Shown in pieces: positions 1 to 11,761 of a stretch of DNA of 64,000 nucleotides. Source of the stretch: Gari tellinella (taxonomy: Eukaryota > Mollusca > Bivalvia > Cardiida > Psammobiidae); assembly GCA_922989275.2 (NCBI GenBank), contig OV277867.1, positions 40,166,070 to 40,230,069 on the forward strand, written 5' to 3'. A model generated the notes under the pieces. The model saw only the letters and a program-made list of their open reading frames with translations. It made no database searches and was not told the DNA's origin. Positions within the stretch are counted from its first letter, which is position 1. Each line of letters begins with the position of its first letter. The translations under genes and the position numbers were made by a program.

Positions 1-177
1 TTGACGCCGAATAGGCCCATTTTTCTTATGAATAACAAGGTCAGAAACATGACGTCACTTACGCTCAACGTTATCTGCTTTGGCGCGATTTTGTTATAGT
101 TTATTATAAGCGCTGTACGCTACAAATTCTGAAATATTTCGCTTGAACAGTGAAAACTTTGCAGTATAATAAATTCA

Positions 178-318
178 TTATACAGTTTCTTCACAGTGTA
201 CATGAGGATTTATTCCCGGGTGGTAAAATCATGTAACCCTCGCCTAACGGCTCCAGCAACATGATTTACCTCAGCCGGGAAGAAATCCTCATGTACACTG
301 TGAAGAAACTGTATAACT
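178..318. repeat. Foldback repeat with about 40-bp arms
   Basis: ATACAGTTTCTTCACAGTGT at 178 is repeated inverted at the right end; the arms extend through CATGAGGATTT and CCCGGG. Loop about 60 bp. Hairpin-type MITE or solo inverted repeat; no other copy noted here. Confidence 0.7.
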
Positions 319-530
319 AATAATGTAACAGCTCAGTGCAGGTACAAAAATAAAACAGAAAGCTCTTGCAGGAAATTTCTGCTGTTCTGTTGTATTGCAT
401 TAAGCCGTTACCAGTCTATAAAGACTTCCATTTCTTCTAGGAATGGTTGTTTAACGCAAGCTTGACTGAATTTATACTTCAAACAGTATTATAGCTGTAA
501 TTGTTGAGGTTTTGTTTTATGCTTTGTTTG

Positions 531-760
531 AAACCCATTACCCCATGCCTTGTTTCTAGTTTTGAGACACAAGACCACTTAAAGCAGGTTGAAGGTAAAG
601 CAGAATGCCCCGTGAGGGGCATTCTGCTTTTCTTTCAGCCTGCTTTAAGCTACCATCTACTAGGATTTAAAACATTTCGAATGGTTGATATTCATAAAGT
701 GTAATTATTTTCATGAATGGAGGAATTCATTAAAGGCCTATTTATGGGGTAATGAGTTAA
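531..760 (+). mobile_element. MITE family A copy
   Basis: Inverted ends ACCCATTACCCCAT / GGGGTAATGAGTTAA and a central hairpin with apex CCCCGTGAGGGG. Any reading frame through it is hairpin sequence, not a gene. Confidence 0.75.
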
Positions 761-917
761 TTTTTTATCCATTGTCAGCTTTGTAACTTCCATAGTTAGA
801 ATTGCCAATTTTTTTTAAAAAATCTTATTTCAAGTTTTTCTCTGCTATAATATAGAAAATGTTTCTAATGAATTTTATTTTGACAGTATAAATTGTATTT
901 TCCTTGTTTATCCCAAG

Positions 918-1980
918 TTAAGACCCGACTGGCCTTAGCCTTTTACTCAATAACCTATTTCTACCATTGAAGAGATGTGACCACTTAAAACAGGTTAAAA
1001 GTAAAGCAGAATGCTACTTAAGGATATACACCAGCAATTCGTGAGACACCTAGTGGCTTTTAACGAAGTGCGATAAATCAAGCATTGTTACTCAACGAAA
1101 TCGTGCATATCGGTTACCTCCCGTATATACTTTCGGTTTCAAACAATCTTCATTAATCGCGTAATAAAGACGTTAAATGCATGAAAGTGTACTTGATAAA
1201 TGAAAGTATGTGAATCTTGGTAAATACTCTATCTAATAAGGCTAAGTTAATAACCCAAAACTTCAATCAAATTGAATATGAGCGTGAACCTGAGATCACA
1301 TAGAAAAAGCTGTCGGCTTATTTAGGCCATTGGTATATGTATGAAAGTTCCTATAGTTTCAAAAGAAGCCTTATAACTTTTGTTTTTTTTACCATTGTCT
1401 TATTATTCACACCTATAGCTTTTATTGTGAGAAGTTTCATCAATTTATTTCGGGCAGATTTTGATTGAGTTAGTGTTTTCATTGAATTGGAGCCAAAAAC
1501 AATTTAGAAAAATGCATTTATATCGGGCAACAATCCATACTCTTTGCATCATACTTTCAGTGAGCATCATTTTTTAACTGTTTTAATGTTTGTTTGTGCC
1601 AATTATTACTTTTAATCATTTTAGAAATGCAAAATAACGCAAGCCGACTCTTTGCAGAGAATGGCTACATCATACATTTCAAAAACCCATAGACAAAAAA
1701 TACCATTATAACCTATATTTTTCTTTTTGCCATTGTACTTAGATATGTTTGAAGAACCTATTCTGAAATTTTCATAGAGATCCATTGGAGATTTCATTTG
1801 GTATCGTATGTCCTTAAGGCACATTCTACTTTACTTTCAGCAAGTTTTAAGCTACCATCTAGTAGAATATAGATAGTATTTCTTATCATACATATTCATG
1901 ACTGTATAAATTGGAACAATTTTCTTCAGTGGGGGAATAAATTAAATTCAATAAAATGCATATCTCTTAATTTTTTATTA
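918..1980 (+). mobile_element. MITE family A, split copy
   Basis: Left half 918-1021, right half 1814-1980, separated by the element at 1022-1813. Family A consensus: TTAACCCATTACCCCATA at one end, TATGGGGTAATGGGTTAA at the other, and a central hairpin CTTAAAGCAGG...CCTGCTTTAAG whose apex is GCCTTAAGGC. TTAA target sites suggest piggyBac or Kolobok mobilisation. Confidence 0.7.
1022..1813. mobile_element. 792-bp TTAA-flanked element inside a MITE hairpin
   Basis: Flanked by TTAA at 1018-1021 and 1814-1817, with imperfect inverted ends (GGATATAC / GTATGTCC). It sits exactly in the central TTAA of MITE family A copy 918-1980. No coding sequence recognised. Confidence 0.6.
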
Positions 1981-2145
1981 GCTTAAATAGCGGGCATTTC
2001 CTCTTTTCTAATGGTAGTGAATTATTTTCAATATATTGCATGATTGTTATAGCAAATTTATAGGTTGTCTTTCATTATGTAGCGTATATTATATATTTTT
2101 TTATCCAATATAGCTTACCAACATAATGAATGTTATTCTAGTGTG

Positions 2146-2605
2146 TTAACCCATTTGTGCCCACGGTCCTGTATTATATGGACATAGGCAAATAGTGTGG
2201 ACTCTGATCAGATGCCACATACATGTAATGCATTTAACCCATTACCCCATAGCCTGTTCCTAGTTTTGAAGATATTTGCCCACTTAAAGCAGGTTGAAAG
2301 TAAAGCAGAATGTGCCTTAAGGTACATTCTGCTTTACTTTCAGCCTGCTTGAATCTATTCTCTGCTAGAATATAGAAAATATTTCTCATAATTTTTATTA
2401 GTAAAAGTATGAATTGGAACTATTTTCTTCAGTTGAGAAATAAATTAAAGGCGTAAAATGGTGTATTTATGGGGAAATGGGTTAAACTGATTTGACAGTT
2501 TTATATAAAACAAAAATAAAAATTTAGACTAGGCACCCCTTAGATAAAAAATGAACTAATCCAATATATAATCATTGAAGAACTCACTGGGCACAAATGG
2601 GTTAA
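2146..2605. mobile_element. TTAA element (ends CCCATTTGTGCCCA) with nested family A MITE
   Basis: TTAACCCATTTGTGCCCA at 2146 and TGGGCACAAATGGGTTAA ending 2605 form exact inverted ends. Family A MITE 2234-2485 is inserted at an internal TTAA. Confidence 0.75.
2234..2485 (+). mobile_element. MITE family A copy, nested
   Basis: Complete copy with TTAA on both sides and central apex GTGCCTTAAGGTAC. Confidence 0.8.
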
Positions 2606-2875
2606 TGCAGTCTTTGTTTTATCCACCATTTTACAGACGAGTCTTTTGTATCAAAGTCAGATAGTTGTGTTCAGATTCTACATGAATGGAAACTGTTCAG
2701 CCATTTACTACTGTAAAGATCTCATACAAAGTCTGTACATTATAGAACTGTGATATATCATACAATAAATAACAGTAAAACCCCACCCCCGTTACGCCCA
2801 CTAAATTGTGTAAATTATTAGGTGTTTACGACAGGCAGCTGCTTAAAGCAAGGTGACAATAAAATAGAAAGCTCC

Positions 2876-3116
2876 TTAACCCATTACCCAATAGCCTGTT
2901 TCTAGTTATGAAGACAGGTGATCCCTTAAAGCAGGCTGAAAGTAAAGCAGAATGCGCCTTAAGGCACATTCTGCTTTACTTTCAGCCTGCTTTAAGCTAC
3001 CATCTGCTAGAATATAGAAAATATTTCTTTTGGTGGATATGCATGACTGTATAAATTATAACTATTTTCTCTAGTGGAGGGATAAATAAAAGGCGTTTTA
3101 TGGGGTAATCGGTTAA
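2876..3116 (+). mobile_element. MITE family A copy inside a family B hairpin
   Basis: TTAA on both sides. Flanks read GCTCC on the left and GGAG on the right, so the pre-insertion site was the palindromic apex GCTCCTTAAGGAG of a family B hairpin (compare the intact copy at 14146-14345). Confidence 0.8.
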
Positions 3117-3242
3117 GGAGTTTTCCGTTTTATCGTCAGTTTGCTTTCAGCTGTCGTTTATACAACAGGTAGCCTTTGTTTGTAGTGGTCTTTATGGAGA
3201 GGTTTGAGTATACAGTGATACCTTTTTATAAGACAATTTAAT

Positions 3243-3493
3243 TTTACTCTTTCCTCCCTGAAACTTTATATGGACAATATCAGTTTCCATTTTAGTCTAG
3301 TCAATTTCTGACTTTTAAGGTTTGTTTTTGTCAATAATTGGCATTATCACAAACAGTGAAGACCCTGATCAGAGGGCTCCTTTCGGAGCCCTCTGATCTG
3401 GGTCTTCACTGTTTGCACAGGACAAGTGTACTACTCACATATACACTGTTTGAAAAGGACGCCTATAGGCGGGATTAGGGTTCAAAGGGTTAA
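3243..3493 (-). mobile_element. MITE family C copy
   Basis: Ends ACTCTTTCCTCCCTGAAAC and GGGTTCAAAGGGTTAA. Central hairpin with arms ACAGTGAAGACCCTGATCAG and apex CTCCTTTCGGAG. TTAA-type element. Confidence 0.75.
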
Positions 3494-3748
3494 CGTATTC
3501 CATGGTCAGTCTTGAACCCGTCTTCTGCAGAATTACAGAATATTCATATATTATATAAATTATACCCTGCCTGTTATGAATATCTTTCCCCAAAGAAAAT
3601 TTGCAGAAAAAATCTGCAGGAAACCGTAATCGGGACACTTCTGAAGGAGCTGTCTGATCCTGGTCTTCGCTGTTTTCTAATAAAGTCAGTTTTCACAATT
3701 AGTCGAAGATTTACCATACCTGGTGCAGTAATATCATCTGTTCTGGAA

Positions 3749-4880
3749 AAAACCCATTACCCCATAAATACACCTTTTTACGCCTTTAATTTATTCCTCC
3801 ACAGAAAAATATATTTCAATTTATACAATCACAAATTTAAATCTGAAGATATATTTGCTATATTCTAGCAGATGGTAGCTTAACGCAGGTTGAAAGTAAA
3901 GCAGAATGCGCCTTACGGTGCATTCTGCTTTACTTTCAACCTGCGTTAAGTTTAGGGCTGCAACGGTTCAGGTACTTCACGGTTCGGTTCGGGTTCGAGT
4001 AGACCCCTTCGGTTTTCGGTTATTTCGGTTCGGGTATTAGGATAAGAACTTGATAAAATCAACCAGAAAAAAATTCTCATTTACTGGCACATGTCTACGC
4101 AGACAATAGATCTACACACTTTTTCGAAAACGCTATCACTGTCATCTATAATTTTATCATATGAACGAGAAAGATGTGCATTTCTTTCTACCATTTTAGG
4201 ACAGATTGTAGCGAATTTAAGGCATGGTTCGTCCCGACCTGTTTTTCATTGAAGTTTCGTAACTAAGCTTTCAGCCTATTTTGTTTGTCATTCTGGCTCG
4301 TCTTCTTTAAATGCCTCATCAGCCTTCTATTTATAAGCGCTAGAAGAACTACCTAGCTCCAATTTCATTATTATTTTACTGAAAAAGTCATTAATATTTC
4401 AGTTTAATTATTTACATCGCCATTCGCAATTTGCGGTCGCTAAGTAATAGACTGGTTACCCTTTTTCTGATGCTGATTCGACTTTGGTACCTTTGAAGCC
4501 GGACTATCAATCGTGCGCATGCGTTAAGTGCTGGGTTTCCCGGAATTATAAATAGCCGATATGAAAAGAATGAGACGGACGAGAAGCGAGCTATTTAAAT
4601 TACTGCAAGAAGAAAAGGTTAGAACTGTGAGTTAACCTTACATTTTGGAACGTCTGACCATCAAAAATATACACGCAGACTGCACGCTGATTGGTAAATT
4701 AGCGGTTTAGTGTAAATTACCATACATCGACGCACCGAACCGATAATTTGCAGTGCCGACCCGAAACTCGAACCGAGACAAACGAACCGAAAATAACCGA
4801 AATTCGGTGAACTGTTGCAGTCCTAGTTAAGTGGTCAGCTATCTTCAAAACAAGGAACAGGCAATGGGGTAATGGGTTAA
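3749..4880 (-). mobile_element. MITE family A copy, interrupted by a hAT element
   Basis: Reverse-oriented family A: 3749-3952 and 4826-4880, split by the hAT at 3953-4825 exactly at the outer TTAA of its hairpin. Confidence 0.75.
3953..4825. mobile_element. Non-autonomous hAT element, 873 bp
   Basis: Inverted ends TAGGGCTGCAACGG and a right end that reads TAGGACTGCAACAG in reverse. Target duplications GTTAAGTT (3945-3952) and GTTAAGTG (4826-4833), 7 of 8 matching. Subterminal regions rich in CGGTTCGG-type repeats. No transposase seen. Confidence 0.82.
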
Positions 4881-5083
4881 ATAAATCCAAATGACAATTG
4901 TCAAACAGTTTGGATCCAGGTCAGAGTTGTGTATCTTATCAAACTGTTACAGGTAATAAGTTAACACCACCACCTCCTCCGTGTGGGAGCTTTCTGCCAT
5001 TGCCTTTGTTTTTTGTTAGCTCATTAATCCATGAAACGGTAAATGGACATTTCCAATTAGGTTTTATTATTATTTTACAAATT

Positions 5084-5200
5084 GCAAAAGCAATGCAGAC
5101 CCTGATCAAAGGGCTCCTGCAGGAGCCCTCTGATCTGGGTCTACTCTGTTTGCATTCGACAAGTGTATTCTTTACAGATACACTGTTTTGTAAATGATGC
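5084..5200. mobile_element. MITE family C fragment
   Basis: Hairpin GACCCTGATCA.../...TGATCTGGGTC with apex CTCCTGCAGGAG, followed by the family tail ACAAGTGTA. Ends lost. Confidence 0.6.
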
Positions 5201-5341
5201 ATATACCCACCACTTGGTCAAGCTATTACTGTCTTAAGAGATATCCATGCTCCTCCACTGAATGGTCGCTGCACAAAGGGACCTAACTGAACAATTAAAC
5301 ACCTCTACTACGATCACTCAATTGCTTTAAATATTGGGTGT

Positions 5342-6014
5342 TTAACCCATTACCCCATAGCTTGTTTCTAGTATTGAAGATATGTGACCACTTAAAGCAG
5401 GCTAAAAGTAAGGCGCATCGGCTTTACTTTCAGCCTGCTTTAAGCTATTTTCTGCTAGAATATAGAAAATATTTCTTATGATTTTTATTTCTGAGAGTTT
5501 AAATTGGAACTATTTTCTTCAGTTAAAGAATTAATTAAAAGCGTCAAAGGCGTTTTTATGGGGTAATGATGGTGGCTGCATTTTGTCTTTCATACAATCA
5601 ATTAGCTGTCTTTTTTGTGGTCGTAATAGAGGGTTTTTTACTGTATTCTTGTTGTATCAAAATAAGTAGTTTTATCCAGTTATGAAGTTTCATAAGAAGT
5701 GTATTTTTTCAAGGTAAATTATTACTTGCAATCCTGTATTTCAAAAGAAATGAGAAATAAGTGAATTAAAATTGTAATTTGGATATGTTGTTATCATCCT
5801 TATCCCCATCGTGCATGGCGAAGTCATTGTTTAACCCATTTCCCCTGTAATTTATTCCTCCATTGAAGAAACAAGTTATACTTTATACTGTGGTCATGAA
5901 TGTGCAACATAGCAATAATTTTCTATACACTAATTGATGGTGCATTTTGCTTTACTTTCAACCTGCTTTGAGTTGTCAACAATCTCCAAAGTTAGAAATT
6001 GGGAAATGGGTTAA
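5342..6014. mobile_element. Two MITE family A copies (5342-5568, 5831-6014)
   Basis: The first is a near-complete forward copy starting TTAACCCATTACCCCATAG. The second is a shorter, decayed reverse copy with TTAA at both ends. Confidence 0.65.
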
Positions 6015-6395
6015 GATAGCAGGTGAAGATTCATCCAATTTCTCACTATGGAGTATTATGTATAAGGTAGAACACTCGAGATGAGGATAAATCAGAAAGC
6101 TCCTGTAAGTTCTCTGCTTTACTTTCATTCTTGTTCAACTGCCATCTGTCTTAGGCGCCATGCAAGGTGGCATTGGCTGAATATCTTGTGTATTTTTCAA
6201 TAGGTTCCCTTCAAACTTTAGAGCAAAGACTCAGTACCACATTAGGTCAACCAAGTTTTAATAAGCGCAATTGTTGGCATGTAATTTGCATAGTTGATGC
6301 CCTACGTGTCGCAGTCCCGTTGGAACCAACTCATCCATCCATTTAATAGGTGAAATGAGCACATTTCCGGCAAAAATGGTACCCACCGACACGAG

Positions 6396-8455
6396 TAACA
6401 GATGGTAGCCTAAGGCAGATTGAAAGTAAAGCAGAATGTGCTTTACTTTCAACCTGCTTCCAAGTTGTCACCTGTGTTCAATACAAGAGCCCCATGGGGC
6501 ATATGTCGCTCACCTGAGAATATCTGTACATCAAAATGGAGATAATGATTTATGTCCAGGACGGGGTCATTTTTTACCCGAGGGGCATAATTTGAACAAT
6601 CTTAATAGAGGACCTGTAGATGATGCTATGTTCCAAATATCTAAGATCAGGGTACTAGGGTTCTAGACATGAAGATTTTTTTTAAGTTTCCATTGAAAAA
6701 ATCTATTTTTAGCTCCTGTGACCTACATATGCAACAGACTGGAACCATTTGAACAAAATAGATAAAGGACATCTAGAAGTAACACCATGCCGAATATCAA
6801 AGCTCTGGCTATATTAGCTTCAGAAAAGAAGACGTTTGAAAACTGTGACCCCCGGGTGGGGCTAATTTTGACCCCAGGGGCATAATTTGTACAAACTTGA
6901 TAGAGGACCTGTAGATGATATGCAATCGACCAGAACCATTTGAACCTTATTGGTATAGGACATCTAAAAGTGTCACCATGCCAGATATCAAAGCTCTGGC
7001 CATATTATTTTCAGAGGAGAAGACGTTGGAAAATTTCACTATATAACTCTATGTAAAACTGTGACCCCGGGGCGGGGCCAATTTTGACCCCAGGGGCATA
7101 GTTTGTACAAACTTGATAGAGGACCTGTAGATGATGCTATGTGACAAATGTCTAAGATCTGGCCCTTGTAGTTTCAGACAAGAAGATTTTTTAAGATTTC
7201 CTTATTTTTTCACTTGGTTGCCATGGCAACCAGAGTTCTACATTGTTTTTAATTCTTTGAACAATTTTGAAACAACTTGACCCAAGGAACATGGTTGAAA
7301 TCTTTTCAGCAATATATGAGGAGATGTCATTTGAAGCAATTGTTAAAGACAACAATGACTGTATAAAGTGAAATTATTTTCTTCTGTGGAAGAATAAATT
7401 AAAGACATAAAAAGGAATATGTATGCGTTAATAGGTTAATAAATATCATTATTTACATTTTCTAAATATAGGAAACTATATGTAAATGAGTGGCAAATTT
7501 GGATCCAGATTAGATGCAGCATTATGTGGCATCTGACCTGGATCCATACTGTTTATGGCCAAGAATTAATTGTGGACTGATAGACAGAAAGATAAACAAA
7601 CAAACAAACAGACAGACCAAAAGTAATATGCCTTGAACTAAGTTGTGCTTGAGCATAAAATAGCAGACATCATAATTTCTGCTATGTATCTCAGTGACCT
7701 GAGTTCAGAGCTAGCTTTGGGTCAGTTATGCAATAAGAGACCGTCTCAGGGAGAACTGACTATTATCATGCTGAACTGTTGTCTGCTCCAAATGTTTGTA
7801 TGTGAAATATGTAAAAAATAATAACTTATATTTTCTAAATATAAGAAAATATGTAAATGAGTGGCAAATAGTTTAGATCCAGATTAGATGCTGCATTATG
7901 TGGCATCTGACCTGGATCCAAACTGTTTGCAAATATAGGTGATTTAGTATAAGGGTGCTTGAAACCCTGCTTAAACCTTCAGTAAAACAGTATAACCTGA
8001 ATAAAGCGGCAATGAATCCTGCATAAAGCGGCAATGAAAAAATCCCTATGGTGAATCCCTATGGTCAGTTTTAGTTTTGATATTAACAATTTTGAGAGAG
8101 AATCACCAGGAGATACTAAAAAACAAATATCAAAGCTGTGGGCCTAGCAGTTTTTTACAAGAAGATTGTTTAAAGTTTTTCACTTTTTTAAATAAATTAC
8201 AATAAGTAGTCCACTTGAAAGTTTCATTTTAACAATTTCTGTAGAGAAGCATCCAAGGAACATCATGAGCAGTTTGAATCCGCCCTACAATCCCCGGGTT
8301 CAGAGGAGATGTCGTTTGAAGTAAAAGTGAACGGACAGACGGACAGACGGACGGACGGACAGACGGACAGACGGACAGACGGACAGACGTACTACGGACA
8401 ATGAGCGGTCACAATAGCTCACCTTGAGCCTTCGGCTCAGGTGAGCTAACTAGAA
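6396..8455 (+). repeat. Decayed MITE A plus Helentron-like dispersed repeat with GGAC microsatellite
   Basis: 6396-6490 is a family A hairpin half. From 6490 onward come repeated modules containing GACCCCAGGGGCATAATTTG and AGAGGACCTGTAGATGATGC, in at least three imperfect units. There is a (GGAC)n tract at 8333-8397 and a terminal hairpin CTCACCTTGAGCC...GGCTCAGGTGAG at 8415-8450. Short 3' hairpins of this kind suggest Helitron/Helentron-derived elements. Two GGATCC-type hairpins lie inside (7490-7562, 7862-7935). Confidence 0.5.
7490..7935. repeat. Two GGATCC-type hairpins (family D)
   Basis: Arms TTTGGATCCAGATTAGATGC and inverse at 7490-7562 and 7862-7935, with apex ATTATGTG. The family recurs at 33872-33937, 35390-35464, 36187-36262, 40145-40212 and 63325-63393. 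Confidence 0.65.
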
Positions 8456-8575
8456 ACAGGGTTAACTATGTGCATCTCTATATATGTTCACACATAAAAC
8501 TTCTCGACTTTATCAAGATTATCAATGCAAACAAACGGTGCAAAGTCTAGCCACCTAAATTCTTTAACAGGATTT

Positions 8576-10814
8576 CACCCATTACCCCATTTCTAGTTTT
8601 GAAGATAAGTGACCACTTAAAGCAGTTTGAAAGTAAAGCAGAATGTGTCTAAGGCACGTTCTGCTTTACTTTCAGCCTGCTTTAAGCTTAGCTACCATCT
8701 GCTAGGATAAAGAATATATTTCTTAAGGGGCATATTTATTACTACATGTATATGAATTGAAATTATTTTCTTCACCGATAGAAACATTTACAAGAGGCAC
8801 ATGCAGGCCTAAATATCGCTCACTTGGGAAAACCTAGACAAGGGGTACATGACCCCTGGGATGGGATCATTTTCACCCAATGACATAATTTCAAACATCT
8901 TGATGAACACTCAAAATTTAATGAAGTGTTCTGTCAAATATCTTAGCTCATGACTTTGTACATGGTTTCAGACAGTAAGACTTTTCATTGCATTTTTTTT
9001 TTTTAGCTAATGTGACCCAGATATGCAACTGGTCAGAATCATTTCAACAATATTGGTTAGGGATCACTAGAAGCGTCAGCATGCCAAATATTAAAACTCT
9101 GAGCATATAAGTTTCAGAGAAAAAGATGTTTGAAGATTTCACATGTAAAACTGTGACTCCCCCAGTCGGGTCATTTTTTACCCCATGTACATAATTTGAA
9201 CAATCTTCATGGAGGACCTGTAGATGATGCTTTGTGCCAAATATCTAAGCTAAGGGTACTGTGGTGTCAGAAAAGAAGATTTTTAGCTCACCTGGCACGT
9301 AGTGCCAAGGTGAGCTTTTAGGATCGCTGGATGTCCGTCGTCCGTCCATCCGAGCGCACGAAAGGTCCTTTGTTGGGTAGGGAGAACAATAGATTCCATT
9401 CATTCCGTGATTACCCTATTGTTATTGTTGGGTATTTTGTGTACTGTTGGGTACTTTTAAACAAAGAAAATACCCAACAAATGTCCATCTGTGAGGACGT
9501 CGGTCCGTCCGTCCACAATTGTTCGTTAACACTCTACCAGGTTCAAATCTAATTGGATCTTGATGAAACTTGGTCACAATGTTTGCCTCAATGAAATCTA
9601 GGTCAAGTTCGAATGTGGGTCATGTCCGGTCAAAAACTAGGTCACTAGGTCAAATTATCTAAAAACCTTGTTAACACTCTAGAGGCTACAAATTTCATTG
9701 GATCTTCATGAAACTTCATCAATATGATTGCCTCAATGAAATCTAGGCCAAGTTTGAATGTGGGTCATGTCCGGTCAAAAACTAGGTCACTAGGTCAAAT
9801 CTTCGAAAAACCTTGTTAACACTCTAGAGACTACAAATTTCATTGGATCTTCATGAAACTTCATCAAAATGTTTGCCTGAATGAAATCTAGGTCAAGTTC
9901 GAATGTGGGTCATGTCTGGTCAAAACTAGGTCACTAGGTCAAATTATCTAAAATCCTTGTTAACACTCTAGAGGCTACAAATTTCATTTGATCTTCATGA
10001 AACTTCATCAATATGATTGCCTCAGTGAAATCTAGGCCAAGTTAGAATGTGGGTCATGTCCGGTCAAAAACTAGGTCACTAGGTCAAATCATCGAAAAAC
10101 CTCGTTAACACTCTATAGACTAAACTTGAACAAAATGTTTGTCTCATTGAAATCGAGGTCAAGTTAGATTGAGGGTCATGCCCGGTCAAAAACTAGGTCA
10201 CACGGTGTACATGGTTACCAGGTGAGCGATTTAGGGCCATAGTGGCCCTTGTTTAAATTTACATGAATATTGAAAAATTCTATTTTTAGCTCACGTGACC
10301 TAATTATGTAACAGACTGGAACTGTTTCAACAACATTGATAAAGGGATCCTAGAAGTGTCACCATGCCAAATATCAAAGCTCTGACCACATTAGTTTCAG
10401 AGAAGAAGATGATTGAAGATTTCACTATATAATTCTATATGAAATAGTGACCCTGGGGCGGGCCAATTTTGACCCCAGAAAAAAATTTGTACAATCTTGA
10501 TAGAGCATCTATAGATGATGCCATGTGCAAAATATCTAAGCTCTGGCCCTTGTGGCTTTTGATAAGAAGATTTTTTAAATTTTCATTGAAACGATATATT
10601 TTTAGCTCCAGTGACCTAGATATGCAACGGACCAAATCCGTTTCAACAATTCAAGTGTCATCATGCCAAGTAGTTTTGGAGAAGATGTCATTCAAAGAAA
10701 TTGTTGACGACGAACAAACGCGGACGACGACGGACATAGAACAATCAAAATAGCTCACCTTGGCACTAAGTGCCAGGTGAGCTTAAAAGGGGTTTTTGGG
10801 GGGTAATGGGTTAA
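8576..10814 (+). mobile_element. MITE family A split by a Helentron-like repeat
   Basis: Left part 8576-8795 and right end 10790-10814 (GGGTAATGGGTTAA). The 2-kb insert has the same modules as 6490-8455 and ends with hairpin GGCACTAAGTGCC and GGTGAGCTT near 10756-10785. Confidence 0.55.
9284..10252 (+). repeat. Pearl-like tandem array, 145-bp unit, about five copies
   Basis: Units containing GTGGGTCATGTCCGGTCAAA recur at 9601, 9746, 9891, 10035 and 10157 (spacing 145,145,144,122). They are bounded on the left by hairpin CTCACCTGGCACG...GTGCCAAGGTGAG and on the right by GGGCCATAGTGGCCCTTGTT. The layout (arm, tandem core, hairpin end) resembles bivalve pearl elements, described as Helentron-related. 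It is inserted within the surrounding Helentron-like repeat. Confidence 0.6.
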
Positions 10815-10834
10815 ATATATAGTAAACCATTTAA

Positions 10835-11590
10835 CAAGAGGTCCTGATATTGCTCACCTGTTATAATAAAGCCTGATAGCTTTACCTTTGAATTTCACCA
10901 GTTTATTCTAAATCCATTCAAATTTGTAGTATAGCATGTAAACAACATTGGAATATGACCTACTCTAGTATAGTAGAGTACATCAAGGGCCGGTAACAAT
11001 ATGAAATGAAGCATTTTCTAGCATTTCGAAGTATATCAAGGGCAGATAACTATTGCCACAATGGTCAGATTTCAACAATAATGGCACACCCTTGAGAACT
11101 TACAGCTATACACACTGTGTGCAAATATAATTAAAATCCATTGAAAACTGTAGTTGCAAAAGTGTAAACACTGCTAAATATGGCATTTTCAGCATTTCAA
11201 GGGTTAAACTCTTGACCTATTGGGTCTGATTTCAACCATAATCCAGCTCATTTGATTTGATTTAGACTATAATCAAAATCATCCGAACTCTTATAGTAAT
11301 ATACAATCTGAGCAAGGTTGAGAAATGTAGCCTCTAGAGAATAAACAATGTTAAATATGGCATTTTCAGCAACTCAAACTGAAAGGTAGATAATTCTTGA
11401 CCTATTGGTCTGATATCAATCCTAATCGAGCTCATCCTAACTCTTGATAAATAGTCTTATGGTAATAAGTCTGAGCAAGTTTGAGAAAGATTGGATAAAA
11501 ATTATGGCTGCTAGAGTGTAAACACTAAAATTGTTGACGCCAAACATTCAAGGATTACAAAAGCTCAACCTGAGCTAGCTCAGGTGAGCT
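10835..11590 (+). repeat. Helentron-like dispersed repeat
   Basis: Imperfect internal repeats (GGCATTTTCAGCA, TCTTGACCTATTGG) and a 3' end CTCAACCTGAGCTAGCTCAGGTGAGCT hairpin type near 11565-11590, followed by the right end of a family A MITE (11592-11619). Confidence 0.45.
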
Positions 11591-11686
11591 AAAAAGAGTG
11601 TTTATGGGGTAATGGGTTATATAATTACATGTATATAATTATAACAAACCACCAGTTTTTTGTTTCTTTCTTTTTTTTCTTCTTTT

Positions 11687-11692
11687 TTTAAT
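11687..11692 (-). promoter_or_regulatory. Candidate poly(A) signal of RPS13
   Basis: ATTAAA on the minus strand 36-41 nt after the RPS13 stop, followed by an A/G-rich run. The resulting very short 3' UTR would be typical of ribosomal protein mRNAs. Inferred from position only. Confidence 0.4.
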
Positions 11693-11727
11693 AGGAAATA
11701 TACATGATACATGAAAATGTCATATCC

Positions 11728-11761
11728 TCACTGTATCAGAGCGGCTGCTGTGGCCGAGGCA
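11728..11761 (-). CDS. RPS13: RPS13 exon 6 (C-terminal, with stop)
   Basis: Acceptor CTTTCAG follows a 3.4 kb intron. The 34 nt complete Tyr141 and encode [10 protein letters not shown], then TGA. I chose this exon because frame, length and pattern (Y-x-S-x-T-A-x-A-L) match the S13 C-terminus, and because it gives exactly 151 residues. The match is short, so this is the least certain of the six exons. Confidence 0.8.

Noticed and set aside
3435..3868. Overlapping open frames on both strands
   Set aside because: They span MITE C and A sequences and show no protein character.
9540..10210. Regular direct repeats resembling a CRISPR array
   Set aside because: Units are 145 bp with no spacer pattern, in a eukaryotic intron-bearing region; this is a tandem array of pearl type.
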